Shown piece after piece: positions 55,801-64,000 of a stretch of 64,000 bases of DNA. The stretch's first letter is position 1. Every line of letters begins with the position of its first letter. The notes under the pieces were generated by a model that saw nothing but the letters and a program-made list of their open reading frames with translations, ran no database searches and was not told the origin of the DNA. A program made the position numbers and the translations under genes. Origin of the DNA: Mesostigma viride (lineage: Eukaryota; Streptophyta; Mesostigmatophyceae; Mesostigmatales; Mesostigmataceae); the NCBI GenBank assembly GCA_009746045.1, contig RPFO01000165.1:1720046-1784045 (forward strand). Direction: 5' to 3'.

Positions 55801-58800
55801 GAAATGACGCAAGTTTCAGAACGCTAGCTGATGCTCGACCGCCATGGGTGTTTTCGTCGTTTTCGTCTCTCGTGGCGCGGGAAAAATCCAGATCTCGGAC
55901 GAAATCCGGACAATAATTTATGTAAAAATTCGGCGGGGCTCGCGGTGTTGTGTGCTGCGTACTACAGCACAATGTGCCCTATTCCGATCCCTGATCGTAG
56001 AACTTTGTAACAGCAGTGCCTTATGCAACAACGATGGCAGGCGTTTGCCATCGGTACTGGGATGCTACCTGACCTTCACCACTCAGCTTGGGCCATTGAG
56101 AAAATAGAAAATGCGTTCTGCTGGTTTGACACCTTCACAGGTCGGACAAATATAAATGATATTTGGCCGTATTTGCGCATTTGATTTATAAATATTGCAT
56201 ATTTAGTCCACTAAATTAATCCAACGGTGAACCCCGTTCGGCAACAAATCATCTAAATTAATCCGACGGTGAAACCGGCTTTGACCAAAATATCTAGATT
56301 AATCCAACGGCGAAACCGGCTTTGACCAAAATATTTAGATTAATCCGACGGTGAAACCGGCTTTGACCAAAATATCTAAATTAATCCAACGGTGAAACCG
56401 GCTTTGAATATTTAAATTAATCTAAATGAATATTTAAATACTCGTGCCAGGGCCTTTAACTTTAACATCTGAAGTTTCCACAGGTCGGACAAATATAAAT
56501 GATATTTGGCCGTATTTGCGCATTTGATTTATAAATTTCGGCAAAAAATATTTAGATTAATCCGACGGTGAAACCGGCTTTGACCAAAATATCTAAATTA
56601 ATCCGACGGTGAAACCGGCTTTGACCAAGATATCTAAATTAATCCAACGGCGACCGGTAAGCAGCCAAAAGTATTTAAATAATATTTTATTTATATTTGT
56701 CCGACCTGTGGACACCTTGATCAAGTGTCTCTTGCCCCCCACCTCCGATAACCTGCTCCTGTTATTGCCTCCCCTCCCATTGGCAAGCTGTTTGTTGAGA
56801 AGATGCTGACATTTGTCCCATCCCCCCTATCCTGCTTGCGCCTGCAACCTGTTCCTATTATTTGAACCTTCTGTTGCTACTTGTCCTGTCTCCCACGTGT
56901 CTTCTGCCAGCTGGTAGTGGAGAAGATGCTGGCGGCCGAGGGCGTGAAGCGGCTGGACCTGGGCCGCGATGCATTCGTGGCCAAGGTGTGGGAGTGGAAG
57001 GAGAAGTGAGTGCGCCGCAACGTGTTGTTGGTGGCACAGGTGTGGGAGTGGGAGGAGAAGTGAGTGCGCGGCAACGTGTTGTTGGTGGCACAGGTGTGGG
57101 AGTGGGAGGAGAAGTGAGTGCGCCGCAACGTGTTGTTGGTGGCACAGGTGTGGGAGTGGGAGGAGAAGTGAGTGCGCGGCAACGTGTTGTTGGTGGCACA
57201 GGTGTGGGAGTGGGAGGAGAAGTGAGTGCGCCGCAACGTGTTGTTGGTGGCACAGGTGTGGGAGTGGAAGGAGAAGTGAGTGCGCGGCAACGTGTTGTTG
57301 GTGGCACAGGTGTGGGAGTGGGAGGAGAAGTGAGTGCGCCGCAGCGTGTTGTTGGTGGCACAGGTGTGGGAGTGGAAGGAGAAGTGAGTGCGCGGCAACG
57401 TGTTGTTGGTGGCACAGGTGTGGGAGTGGGAGGAGAAGTGAGTGCGCCGCAACGTGTTGTTGGTGGCACAGGTGTGGGAGTGGAAGAAGAAGTGAGTGCG
57501 CGGCAACGTGTTGTTGGTGGCCAAGGTGTGGGAGTGGAAGGAGAAGTGAGTGCGCCGCAACGTGTTGTTGGTGGCACAGGTGTGGGAGTGGAAGGAGAAG
57601 TGAGTGCGCGGCAACGTGTTGTTGGTGGCACAGGTGTGGGAGTGGGAGGAGAAGTGAGTGCGCCGCAACGTGTTGTTGGTGGCACAGGTGTGGGAGTGGA
57701 AGGAGAAGTGAGTGCGCCGCAACGTGTTGTTGGTGGCACAGGTGTGGGAGTGGAAGGAGAAGTGAGTGTGCGGCAACGTGTTGTTGGTGGCACAGGTGTG
57801 GGAGTGGGAGGAGAAGTGAGTGCGCCGCAGCGTGTTGTTGGTGGCACAGGTGTGGGAGTGGAAGGAGGAAGTGAGTGCGCCGCAACGTGTTGTTGGTGGC
57901 ACAGGTGTGGGAGTGGGAGGAGAAGTGAGTGCGCCGCAACGTGTTGTTGGTGGCACAGGTGTGGGAGTGGAAGGAGAAGTGAGTGCGCAGCAACGTGTTG
58001 TTGGTGGCCAAGGTGTGGGAGTGGAAGGAGAAGTGAGTGCGCGGCAACGTGTTGTTGGTGGCCAAGGTGTGGGAGTGGAAGGAGAAGTGAGTGCGCGGCA
58101 ACGTGTTGTTGGTGGCACAGGTGTGGGAGTGGGAGGAGAAGTGAGTGCGCGGCAACGTGTTGTTGGTGGCACAGGTGTGGGAGTGGGAGGAGAAGTGAGT
58201 GTGCGGCAACGTGTTGTTGGTGGCACAGGTGTGGGAGTGGGAGGAGAAGTGAGTGCGCCGCAACGTGTTGTTGGTGGCACAGGTGTGGGAGTGGGAGGAG
58301 AAGTGAGTGCGCCGCAACGTGTTGTTGGTGGCACAGGTGTGGGAGTGGGAGGAGAAGTGAGTGCGCCGCAACGTGTTGTTGGTGGCACAGGTGTGGGAGT
58401 GGAAGGAGAAGTGAGTGCGCCGCAACGTGTTGTTGGTGGCACAGGTGTGGGAGTGGAAGGAGAAGTGAGTGCGCCGCAACGTGTTGTTGGTGGCACAGGT
58501 GTGGGAGTGGAAGGAGAAGTGAGTGCGCGGCAACGTGTTGTTGGTGGCACAGGTGTGGGAGTGGGAGGAGAAGTGAGTGCGCGGCAACGTGTTGTTGGTG
58601 GCACAGGTGTGGGAGTGGGAGGAGAAGTGAGTGCGCGGCAACGTGTTGTTGGTGGCACAGGTGTGGGAGTGGAAGGAGAAGTGAGTGCGCGGCAGCGTGT
58701 TGTTGGTGGCACAGGTGTGGGAGTGGAAGGAGAAGTGAGTGCAGCGTGTTGTTGGTGGCACAGGTGTGGGAGTGGAAGGAGAAGTGAGTGCGCCGCAACG

Positions 58801-61800
58801 TGTTGTTGGTGGCACAGGTGTGGGAGTGAAAGAAGTAGCGAGTAAGCAGCCGGAGAGGCAACGGGGGGGATGAGTGGCCAAGTGGCCTTCGCCGCACATC
58901 AGCTGGTGTGGTTGGGGCAGGTTGGGGCAGGTTGGGGCAGGTTGGCGCAGGTTGGGGTGGGAGGGAGAGAAAGAGGGAGGAGGGAAACACACACACAGTG
59001 CATCTGCTAAGGGTTTTTAGAAAACATCAAAATGTTGACTTTTTGCCCTGACCCTTCTGTCAAAATGTCGACGATTTGCCCCACGGTTGCGTCAAAGTTT
59101 GAAGGTTTCTGCCCAGGCGTCAAACCGGCATCCAACAAAATTACTGCTTTTTCGGATGGGGGCCAGGCCAGGGCCTGCCAATGCGGGAAATAGCTTGCTT
59201 GCAACCAGAAGGGTTGTCATATTGATAAAGAAGGGGGGGGGGTGACGGCCACAATTTTTTCTTATTAAGATAAAGAAAGCTTTATATTAAGACATCTGAG
59301 CCGGCCGACCCTCGTCCCGCAGTTCCCGCTGCTGTATCCTCAGGCGCAGGGCTTTCGCTTTCTCAGTGCTCATTATGTTTTCCTCCACACCAACCGCCTC
59401 GTCACGCTGTACCCTCGCCCACTTGGCCGACGGCGCCTACCCTGCCTCCCGTCTGTCAAACTTGGACCAATATTCACGACATCTTTGTCCTCATCGTTCA
59501 AAGCCGGTTCACCCTGTTAGCAAGCTAACGGCAGAACAGACTTGAGAAACATGTCACATCTTCTTTTAGCCATTCTTTATCGCAATATTAAATGCACGAC
59601 GCAATTATTGGAAACGGCATATCGCAAGCTGCAACCATGAAATCATCTATTGCCTGCATTTGCCCTCGGCGGCTGCATCCCTTCCTGCACTGCCTTTTTT
59701 ACGTGAAGAATGTCCAATTGTTACTGTCCAGGGCGTCGAGTCTCAGCCTTTACCTAGCCATGCATGGCAAACAAACTTCGCTCGCACCATAGCCTTCACC
59801 GTACCAGACAGCAAGTGTAGTATGAGCTAGTACCGCAACATTGGTTTATTGCAGAAGTAGGAATACGTTGTAGTGGCTGACGCCGCGCCCATACCCTCCG
59901 GTCCAGTTGGCGCCGCGCCCCTTGTGTTCGAAACCTGGTTGACGCACGACCACTTCGTGCACGTCAAAATGTTGACGAATCAGCAAATTTTGTGGGTCAA
60001 CGTGTTGACATTTTACCCTAAAATGCTGACGTTTTATGACAAAATTTAGTTTTATCGTCAACATTTGACGAAATCGTCACGTTAGCAGAAGCACTGCACA
60101 AACGCACACTCACATATCTTGGTTTTGGAGAAAAATACGGCCCACAGGCGGAATGTTGCTCATTAACCAGTGTGTTAACTTTTTTTTTCTAGAGAAGAGA
60201 GTATGCTCAAAGGGCTGTGGAGAGGATGTCAAAGAAAGTTCAATTGCGCTGATCAGAGATAGGGAAGGGGGGTGTCAGGATGTATTTTTCTTCCTTCTTG
60301 CGTTCTGGAATGCTGCGCTTAGACGGTAAGCAGCAGAGATAGGAAGGCCACTGCTTCTGCTAATTTTCAGGACCTTGAGAAGACTTCCCATTAACCTTTT
60401 CTTTATGCACTTTCATTGGAGATGCCTCCAGAGACAGCGGGAAACAGAATGCTGCCAAGTCTACACATTCAAAGACTGCTTCGTTACGACAGTTATTCTC
60501 CATCATAACTATGCTTCAGCTGATGAATGAAGAATGCTTCGTAATTAAGCCCTTTCTTTTTTAAGAGCAAGAGTTCAACGAAGGCAATGCTTTTTTCATC
60601 AGTATGATCGCTTATTATCTTGGCACAAGCTTGGACAAGGACATTGCAGCATCACAATCACTCTTTCGGGCCTGACTCATCGGTCTGTCTCGATCCCACT
60701 TTGCCTTGCTTGGAAATGCATTTGCGCACAGGTATGGCGGCGCCATCGCCAGCCAGCAGCGGTACCTGGGCGCATCCTGCGACTGGTCCCGCTCCCGCTT
60801 CACGCTGGATGAGGGACTCAGCAGTACGTGCCTGTGGTTTCCCCTTGACCTCTATCTCCTTCCCCACTCAACTCCCCAACTCTTCCCCATTTCTGCCCAA
60901 TGGAACTCAGCAGTATGTGGCTGTGGTCTTCCCTGCCCTTCTTCCTCGTGTCCATCCCACCCCCCTGGCCCCCTGGGCCTTCCGTTGCATTTTTGTCCTG
61001 TCCTCTCTATGCAGGCGTGTGCGAATGGAGGTATGCACTGCACGTTTTCCCTGAACATGGCTCTCACACTTGCGTGCCAACAGAGGCACCAGCTGATGTC
61101 CCCGGGCAATGCCTGGCTGAAAGGGGGCATGTGCAGCGGGAAGATGTGCTGAGATAGAGAAGGACAGATAGGCGTTTGGGGAGTACTGGCAGGGAGAAGA
61201 GGAGGTACGGGTGAAAGGGGGAGGGGGGGTGGGGGAAGCGCGTGCAGGAGCATCGACAGCCATGTGTAGCCTCAGGAGTACCATCAATTTTGGTGGCATG
61301 TCTTCCTTGTAGGCCAGCAAGCCTACTCTCCTGAAGGCAGAGAGGCTGGTCCCAGTATTGATCACATGATGCCAGTATTAGTTTTGCATATGCCGCATGA
61401 CACACATCGATATTCATGACACACATCGATATTCATGACACACATCTAGGGGTTGGTTTCTCGAATTTCGGTGCAACCGCGCTGTTATGGTCATCTCTTG
61501 CACTTGTGACTTGCACACCATCTGCTTGTTTGCCCCTAAATATAATTAATCCAAATGAATATAAACACCCACAGAGGCGGTCGCGGAGGCCTTCTTCCAA
61601 CTGCACAGCAAGGGCCTGATCTACCGAGGTAATGCCTATGCTGCTCGTGATTAATCTTCTTTTTCTGGGTTCCCTGCTCCCTGTGGCCCTCCTGCGGGGG
61701 GTTATTTTCTGCTGCTGCTATCCTAGTAGAACGATGCTTTAGTTACATTGGAGGGAGGAATCTTTTTGTGCACTAGGCTTGTGTGTGCAGTAATGCCACG

Positions 61801-63531
61801 AAAACAATCTGATTTGCTGCACTGCTGAAATGCCTCATGGCATTTCTCAGGCTCTCTCGCTTTCTTATGTATGTGCACCTATTATCTATCTTCACACATA
61901 GCCATGGTTCACCCTGCTCCAGGCAGTTACATGATAAACTTAAAGATGACGCATATTATTTGCTTGCCATGTGTGGGTTTGCCCTGCTCTAGGCCCCTAC
62001 ATGATGAGTTGGAATAATGACGCTCTAGGCCCCTACATGATGAGTTGGAATAATGACGCTTTTAGATCGTATGGTATATGTAGGTTTGCCCTGCTCTAGG
62101 CCCCTACATGATGAGTTGGAATAATGACGCTTTTAGATCGTATGGTATATGTAGGTTCGCCCTGCTCTAGGCAGCTACATGATGAGTTGGAATAATGACA
62201 CTGCTTTTTGTAGATCATATGCTCTATGTAGGTTCGCCCTGCTCTAGGCAGCTACATGATGATTTGGAATAATGACACTGCTTTTTGTAGATCGTATGCT
62301 CTATGTAGGTTTGCCCTGCTCTAGGCAGCTACATGATGATTTGGAATAATGACACTGCTTTTTGTAGATCGTATGCTCTATGTAGGTTTGCCCTGCTCTA
62401 GGCAGCTACATGATGATTTGAAAAATGACACTGCTACTTATAACTGATTGCTATGTGTGGGATTTCCCTGCTCCAGGCAGCTACATGGTCAACTGGTCGC
62501 CCAATCTGCAGACGGCGGTATCTGATCTGGTGAGGGCGGGCAGTGTCCCTGAAGGGTAGCAGCGACAGCTGCCAAGTAGTGCGACTTTCACGGATGGAGC
62601 ACGCCTTGACATGGATATTCCTGCTAAGCTTTCTGAGCTTACCTTCAATGATATCCACTCGCTTAATTTTCAACATGGAGGTCTGTAGTGGACTCAATTG
62701 CCGCGTTACTCTCGCAGTTTTTTGCTGAACACGTTACCCGTGCAGCCAATCTTAAAAAGAAGTAATTCTTTTATGTGGGGGAGCAAAGGCCTTCGGGCTA
62801 CTCCATGCATCCATGGCCTTTCCATTTCCTGGCCTTGCGAATTTTGGCCGCGGAGCTGGCCACTGCTGTTAGCTTGCGTCCATTTTTCGCCGGTATGGTT
62901 TTTGTGCTGAATTTGGTAATGGCCGCTCTTTTTGCCGACTCTCATGCTTGTGTGTGCAGGAGGTTGAGTACAGCGAGGAGCCAGGCCAGCTCTACTTCTT
63001 CAAGTACCCTCTGGCCGGTGACAGCGGGTAGGTGGGGGGTGGCTTCAATTTTTTAAATAGGACGTGGCCTTGTGCACTCAAACTGAGTCCCCACCCACCC
63101 ACCCACCCACCCACCCACCGGTATCAGTCCCCGTACCTAGGCAAGGATGGGTTACCACCATGGCCCCTCAAGCCTATGCTCTTTGGCTGTGTGTCGCATT
63201 GTCCAAGAGAGTCATTGCCAGAATTTTGTTGTGACTTCAATAACCGAAGGGCATGGAAGGTTTTCCAGCTCAACCCTGTGTGTGTACCATACCGCTGCGT
63301 CCTTGCTACTCACCGAGCCCTCCCTAGCAATCAAATGCTGCGTGGGGGCCTGACAAGTGGCCACCAGTCTTTTCTGTGCTGACCAAAGCCTCCCGCAACC
63401 CAATCGGGGTGTTGCTTTGTGGCGGGTGCGTGGCCCGCCCCTACTGCCCCTTCCCCAGGGCATACATCCCCATCGCGACCACCCGGCCAGAGACCCTGCT
63501 GGGTGATACCGCGGTTGCCGTGCACCCAGAG
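43590..63531 (+). CDS. Valyl-tRNA synthetase, organellar type, N-terminal ten exons (continues beyond window)
   Basis: Join of 43590-43884, 44313-44397, 44816-44942, 51774-51857, 56911-57005, 60732-60823, 61575-61628, 62477-62529, 62960-63027 and 63459-63531. Every junction is GT-AG and phase-consistent, giving 1026 nt or 342 codons without a stop. ValRS activates valine with ATP, charges tRNA-Val and edits mischarged threonine. Visible features are a Ser/Arg/Ala-rich N-terminal extension (about 95 residues, likely transit peptide), [27 protein letters not shown] with the class I HIGH-type motif, [35 protein letters not shown], and [17 protein letters not shown] at the start of the CP1 editing domain. 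From memory it resembles plant organellar ValRS most closely. The KMSKS region and C-terminus lie beyond 64000. Intron 3 is 6.8 kb, intron 4 is 5.1 kb and intron 5 is 3.7 kb, all repeat-filled. Confidence 0.92.
44313..44397 (+). CDS. ValRS exon 2
   Basis: Acceptor GCATGCAG, donor GTACGT. Encodes [17 protein letters not shown] and then [10 protein letters not shown]. The EERLYQWW junction with exon 3 matches the conserved start of the ValRS body (E-x-x-Y-x-x-W). Confidence 0.85.
44816..44942 (+). CDS. ValRS exon 3 (HIGH motif)
   Basis: Acceptor CCTCAG, donor GTGGGT. Encodes [11 protein letters not shown] through [15 protein letters not shown] to ALE. HMGH is the class I ATP-binding HIGH-type motif. 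The last bases GAG followed by GTGGGTGGGG are repeated in each monomer of the array in intron 3. Confidence 0.93.
44943..45631. repeat. 39-40 bp tandem array 1 at the start of ValRS intron 3 (about 17 copies)
   Basis: The monomer is GCTGCGAGGTGGGTGGGGGT plus CCATCATTTTGTGCGACGAT, with 39/40-bp variants. It contains GAG-GTGGGTGGGG, identical to the exon 3 donor junction. Open frames across it are repeat artefacts. Confidence 0.92.
45632..49669. repeat. Duplicated A-B-C segment between the two arrays of intron 3
   Basis: Three blocks occur twice in the same order. A is about 45632-45750 and 48087-48205. B is about 45778-46091 and 49055-49375. C is 47791-48086 and about 49372-49667. In copy 1 a TTAA element lies between B and C; in copy 2 an unrelated segment of about 850 bp (48206-49054, no gene or inverted ends seen) lies between A and B. 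The B-C junction is uninterrupted in copy 2, proving that the 46092-47790 segment is an insertion. Confidence 0.8.
46092..47790. mobile_element. piggyBac-like non-autonomous element (TTAA target) in ValRS intron 3
   Basis: TTAA lies on both sides (46088-46091, 47791-47794), and the empty site with a single TTAA is present in the duplicate copy near 49370. Ends are CCCCTAAATGGGCGG on the left and CATTCAGGGG on the right (reverse complement CCCCTGAATGG), followed on both sides by TGCTGCCGAT. The CCC-type ends plus TTAA fit piggyBac. The 1699-bp interior has no transposase. Confidence 0.8.
49670..51040. repeat. 39-40 bp tandem array 2 in ValRS intron 3 (about 34 copies)
   Basis: Same monomer as array 1. 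Variants carry GTTGGGGT or GCGAGGATGC. It is followed at about 51063-51092 by a copy of the first 30 bp of intron 3 (GTGGGTGGGGCCAAGGGTCA...), so the array is bracketed by intron-start sequence. Confidence 0.92.
51041..51773 (+). other. Remainder of ValRS intron 3
   Basis: No gene seen. It contains two partial copies of the intron-start sequence (about 51063-51092 and 51166-51192, GGGGCCgAGGGTCAGgCTcGACA variant). It ends at the acceptor GGCACCAG. Confidence 0.7.
51774..51857 (+). CDS. ValRS exon 4
   Basis: Encodes [19 protein letters not shown] and IDHAGIATQ, 28 codons in phase 0. Acceptor CACCAG, donor [14 protein letters not shown] is part of the conserved class I Rossmann fold region of ValRS. 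Confidence 0.93.
51858..52399 (+). other. ValRS intron 4, first part
   Basis: I see no gene, repeat array or transposon terminus in this stretch. Confidence 0.5.
52400..52448. other. Intronic hairpin with 22-bp stem and 5-nt loop
   Basis: AAAAATGGAGGTTGATCCCAAG is followed by the loop CAATA and then the near-exact reverse complement ending CCTCCATTTTT, with one mismatch. It could be a foldback remnant or a small hairpin RNA precursor. Confidence 0.7.
52809..53007. mobile_element. Possible MITE with GTGACAAATG ends
   Basis: The left end is GTGACAAATGCTAGC and the right end CATCATTTGTCACC, an inverted repeat of about 10-13 bp. A 12-bp stem, ACAAATGCTAGC, folds back just inside the left end (52810-52844). 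No target duplication could be fixed. Confidence 0.35.
53500..54760. repeat. CACC/CAACC-rich low-complexity stretch in ValRS intron 4
   Basis: Strongly C/A-biased on the plus strand, with irregular CCACCCA and CCAACCA repeats, including (CCAA)n near 54536-54562. The strand asymmetry could favour G-rich structures on the other strand. No gene seen. Confidence 0.75.
54761..56127 (+). other. ValRS intron 4, unique sequence
   Basis: No gene, array or clear transposon boundary seen. Confidence 0.45.
56136..56710. mobile_element. hAT-like MITE with 8-bp TSD and internal tandem repeats
   Basis: GACACCTT is duplicated at 56128-56135 and 56711-56718. Terminal inverted repeats are CACAGGTCGGACAAATATAA (left) and its complement TTATATTTGTCCGACCTGTG (right). 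The interior has tandem units of about 55 bp (ATTAATCCGACGGTGAAACC, then GGCTTTGACCAAAATATCTA). A third, internal copy of the left end lies near 56480. An 8-bp duplication is typical of hAT elements. Confidence 0.85.
56911..57005 (+). CDS. ValRS exon 5
   Basis: Encodes [18 protein letters not shown] and then [13 protein letters not shown], with AA left over in phase 2. Acceptor CTGCCAG, donor GTGAGT. Its last 20 nt (GTGTGGGAGTGGAAGGAGAA) are the core of the 54-bp repeat that fills the start of intron 5. Confidence 0.93.
57006..58830. repeat. 54-bp tandem array in ValRS intron 5 (about 34 copies) carrying splice signals
   Basis: The monomer, in order, is GTGTGGGAGTGGAAGGAGAA, GTGAGTGCGCCGCAACGTGT, TGTTGGTGGCACAG. 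Main variants are GGAGGAG/GAAGGAG and CGCCGC/CGCGGC. Every copy holds an acceptor-like CACAG, 20 nt identical or nearly identical to the exon 5 end, and a GTGAGT donor. Because 54 is divisible by three, frames on both strands stay open for 600-700 codons without encoding a protein. Confidence 0.95.
58831..60731 (+). other. Rest of ValRS intron 5
   Basis: A short 15-bp tandem repeat (GGTTGGGGCAGGTTG type) lies at about 58910-58960. Recurrent CAAAATGTTGAC/GTCAACATTTTG motifs lie near 59025-59070 and 59960-60070 and might be ends of a decayed element. A G run lies at 59233-59243. No gene seen. Confidence 0.5.
60732..60823 (+). CDS. ValRS exon 6
   Basis: G completes AAG; then [20 protein letters not shown] and [10 protein letters not shown], leaving A in phase 1. 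Acceptor GCGCACAG, donor GTACGT. Confidence 0.93.
61575..61628 (+). CDS. ValRS exon 7
   Basis: Encodes [18 protein letters not shown], leaving G. Acceptor CCACAG, donor GTAATG. Matches the conserved LSxAVxEAFxxLHxxGLIYRG segment. Confidence 0.92.
61629..62476. repeat. ValRS intron 7 with 75-85 bp tandem repeats containing decoy copies of the next exon's acceptor
   Basis: From about 61910 to 62430, some seven units carry CCCTGCTCTAGGCAGCTACA followed by TGATGATTTGGAATAATGAC. They closely resemble the true junction CTGCTCCAG/GCAGCTACATGG at 62469-62488. The earliest unit (near 61916) even has CTCCAG. Reading into any decoy reaches the TAG of the next unit. Confidence 0.88.
62477..62529 (+). 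CDS. ValRS exon 8
   Basis: Completes GGC and encodes [17 protein letters not shown]. Acceptor CTCCAG, donor GTGAGG. A very strongly conserved ValRS segment. Confidence 0.93.
62960..63027 (+). CDS. ValRS exon 9
   Basis: Encodes [20 protein letters not shown] and DS, leaving GG. Acceptor GTGCAG, donor GTAGGT. Confidence 0.9.
63093..63120. repeat. (CCCA)n microsatellite in ValRS intron 9
   Basis: About seven CCCA/CACC units between exons 9 and 10. Confidence 0.9.
63459..63531 (+). CDS. ValRS exon 10 (start of the CP1 editing domain)
   Basis: Encodes [20 protein letters not shown] and VHPE, ending in phase 0. Acceptor TTCCCCAG, donor [21 protein letters not shown] is the entry of the editing domain. 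The gene continues beyond the window; no further exon is recognised in 63532-64000. Confidence 0.93.
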
Positions 63532-64000
63532 GTAAGGCCACATGTTTTTGCTAGTGTTGTTGCACGTGTTTTTGCAAGTGTCACTGCCCGCTTTTTGCAA
63601 GTGGTTCCTATTTCCGTTAACATGAAAGAGGATGAGAAAATGGCTTGATTCCTGTTTCTTAACATGGAAGAGGACGAGCAAATGGCTTGGTGTCTATTTC
63701 CGTTACCATTGACGAGGATGAGCAAACGGCTGGGGGGGGTAAGGCCGGTGAGATTGGCATGGGATATCCATGCATGTCTGGTATGACGAGTGCAAGACAG
63801 ACACGAGTGAAGTAGCAGATGTTAGGATTCTGAAGCTCACGAGGCAATAATCATTGGTTGGCAACAGGCGCTGTGATGTTAATTAGCCAGATCGTTCACG
63901 CCGCAATAGGACGGTTTAGGGTTCTAGTTTGGGAATTGGGAAAGGGGATCCATCGTCCCCTTCATTATTTGGTGAGCTGTGCTCATTTTATCTATGACTA

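Noticed and set aside
57006-58830. Functional 20-nt microexons in the 54-bp array
   Set aside because: The signals are present, but inclusion of a single copy would break the ValRS frame, and the exon 5-6 junction is perfect without them. Kept as a question, not annotated.
56827-58996. Open frames of 600-720 codons on both strands (His/Pro/Leu-rich and Cys/Trp/Gly-rich)
   Set aside because: They are translations of the 54-bp intronic array; the period is a multiple of three, so all frames stay open. The real content is exon 5 of ValRS plus intron.

Overview
This window is eukaryotic nuclear DNA. It has canonical GT-AG introns, long low-coding stretches, several LTR retrotransposons and large tandem arrays. 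The one host gene I can establish is a valyl-tRNA synthetase (ValRS) of the plant/algal organellar type with a likely transit peptide, so the source is probably a green alga or other early-branching Viridiplantae with a repeat-rich genome. The species is not identified; this is inference.

Layout. (1) 1-5314: two tandemly linked, minus-strand copies of an LTR element (called element B here) with unusual AGTT...AACT LTR ends. One copy is split by a 1.77-kb DNA transposon (TE1) with a 4-bp target duplication. (2) 5315 to about 43300: a higher-order tandem array of four units of about 2.9 kb. Each unit holds a 24-bp minisatellite, a roughly 700-bp spacer, a GC-rich palindromic cluster and an AT-rich tail. 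The array is interrupted by TE2 (8730-10508), a copia 5' fragment (14724-15687) and one 23.9-kb insertion (18433-42375). (3) That insertion is a minus-strand LTR element (outer element A; 5-bp duplication GCCCG). Its gag is cut into three in-frame pieces by two later plus-strand LTR insertions: element B (21633-26550, duplication GCTGT) and a Ty3/gypsy chromovirus (27012-36432, duplication CCCAT). Its leader also holds a 5'-truncated non-LTR element and a TTAA-flanked DNA element. (4) 43590 to beyond 64000: the ValRS gene. Ten exons totalling 1026 nt are spread over 20 kb and encode the N-terminal 342 residues, through the HIGH motif to the start of the editing domain.

The most unusual observations are these. 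Three ValRS introns carry tandem arrays whose repeat unit contains a copy of the adjacent exon-intron junction, so dozens of decoy donors or acceptors sit beside the real one. Element B encodes a Gag-like region and zinc fingers fused to a DDE integrase, with no visible protease, reverse transcriptase or RNase H. A four-level insertion history can be read exactly from target-site duplications and restored reading frames. A non-autonomous DNA transposon family carries subterminal palindromes that differ between copies yet stay symmetric.

On function: apart from ValRS, which charges tRNA-Val in an organelle, the window is a repeat landscape. Most long open frames come from tandem repeats whose period is a multiple of three, or are antisense shadows of transposon genes; these are omitted.
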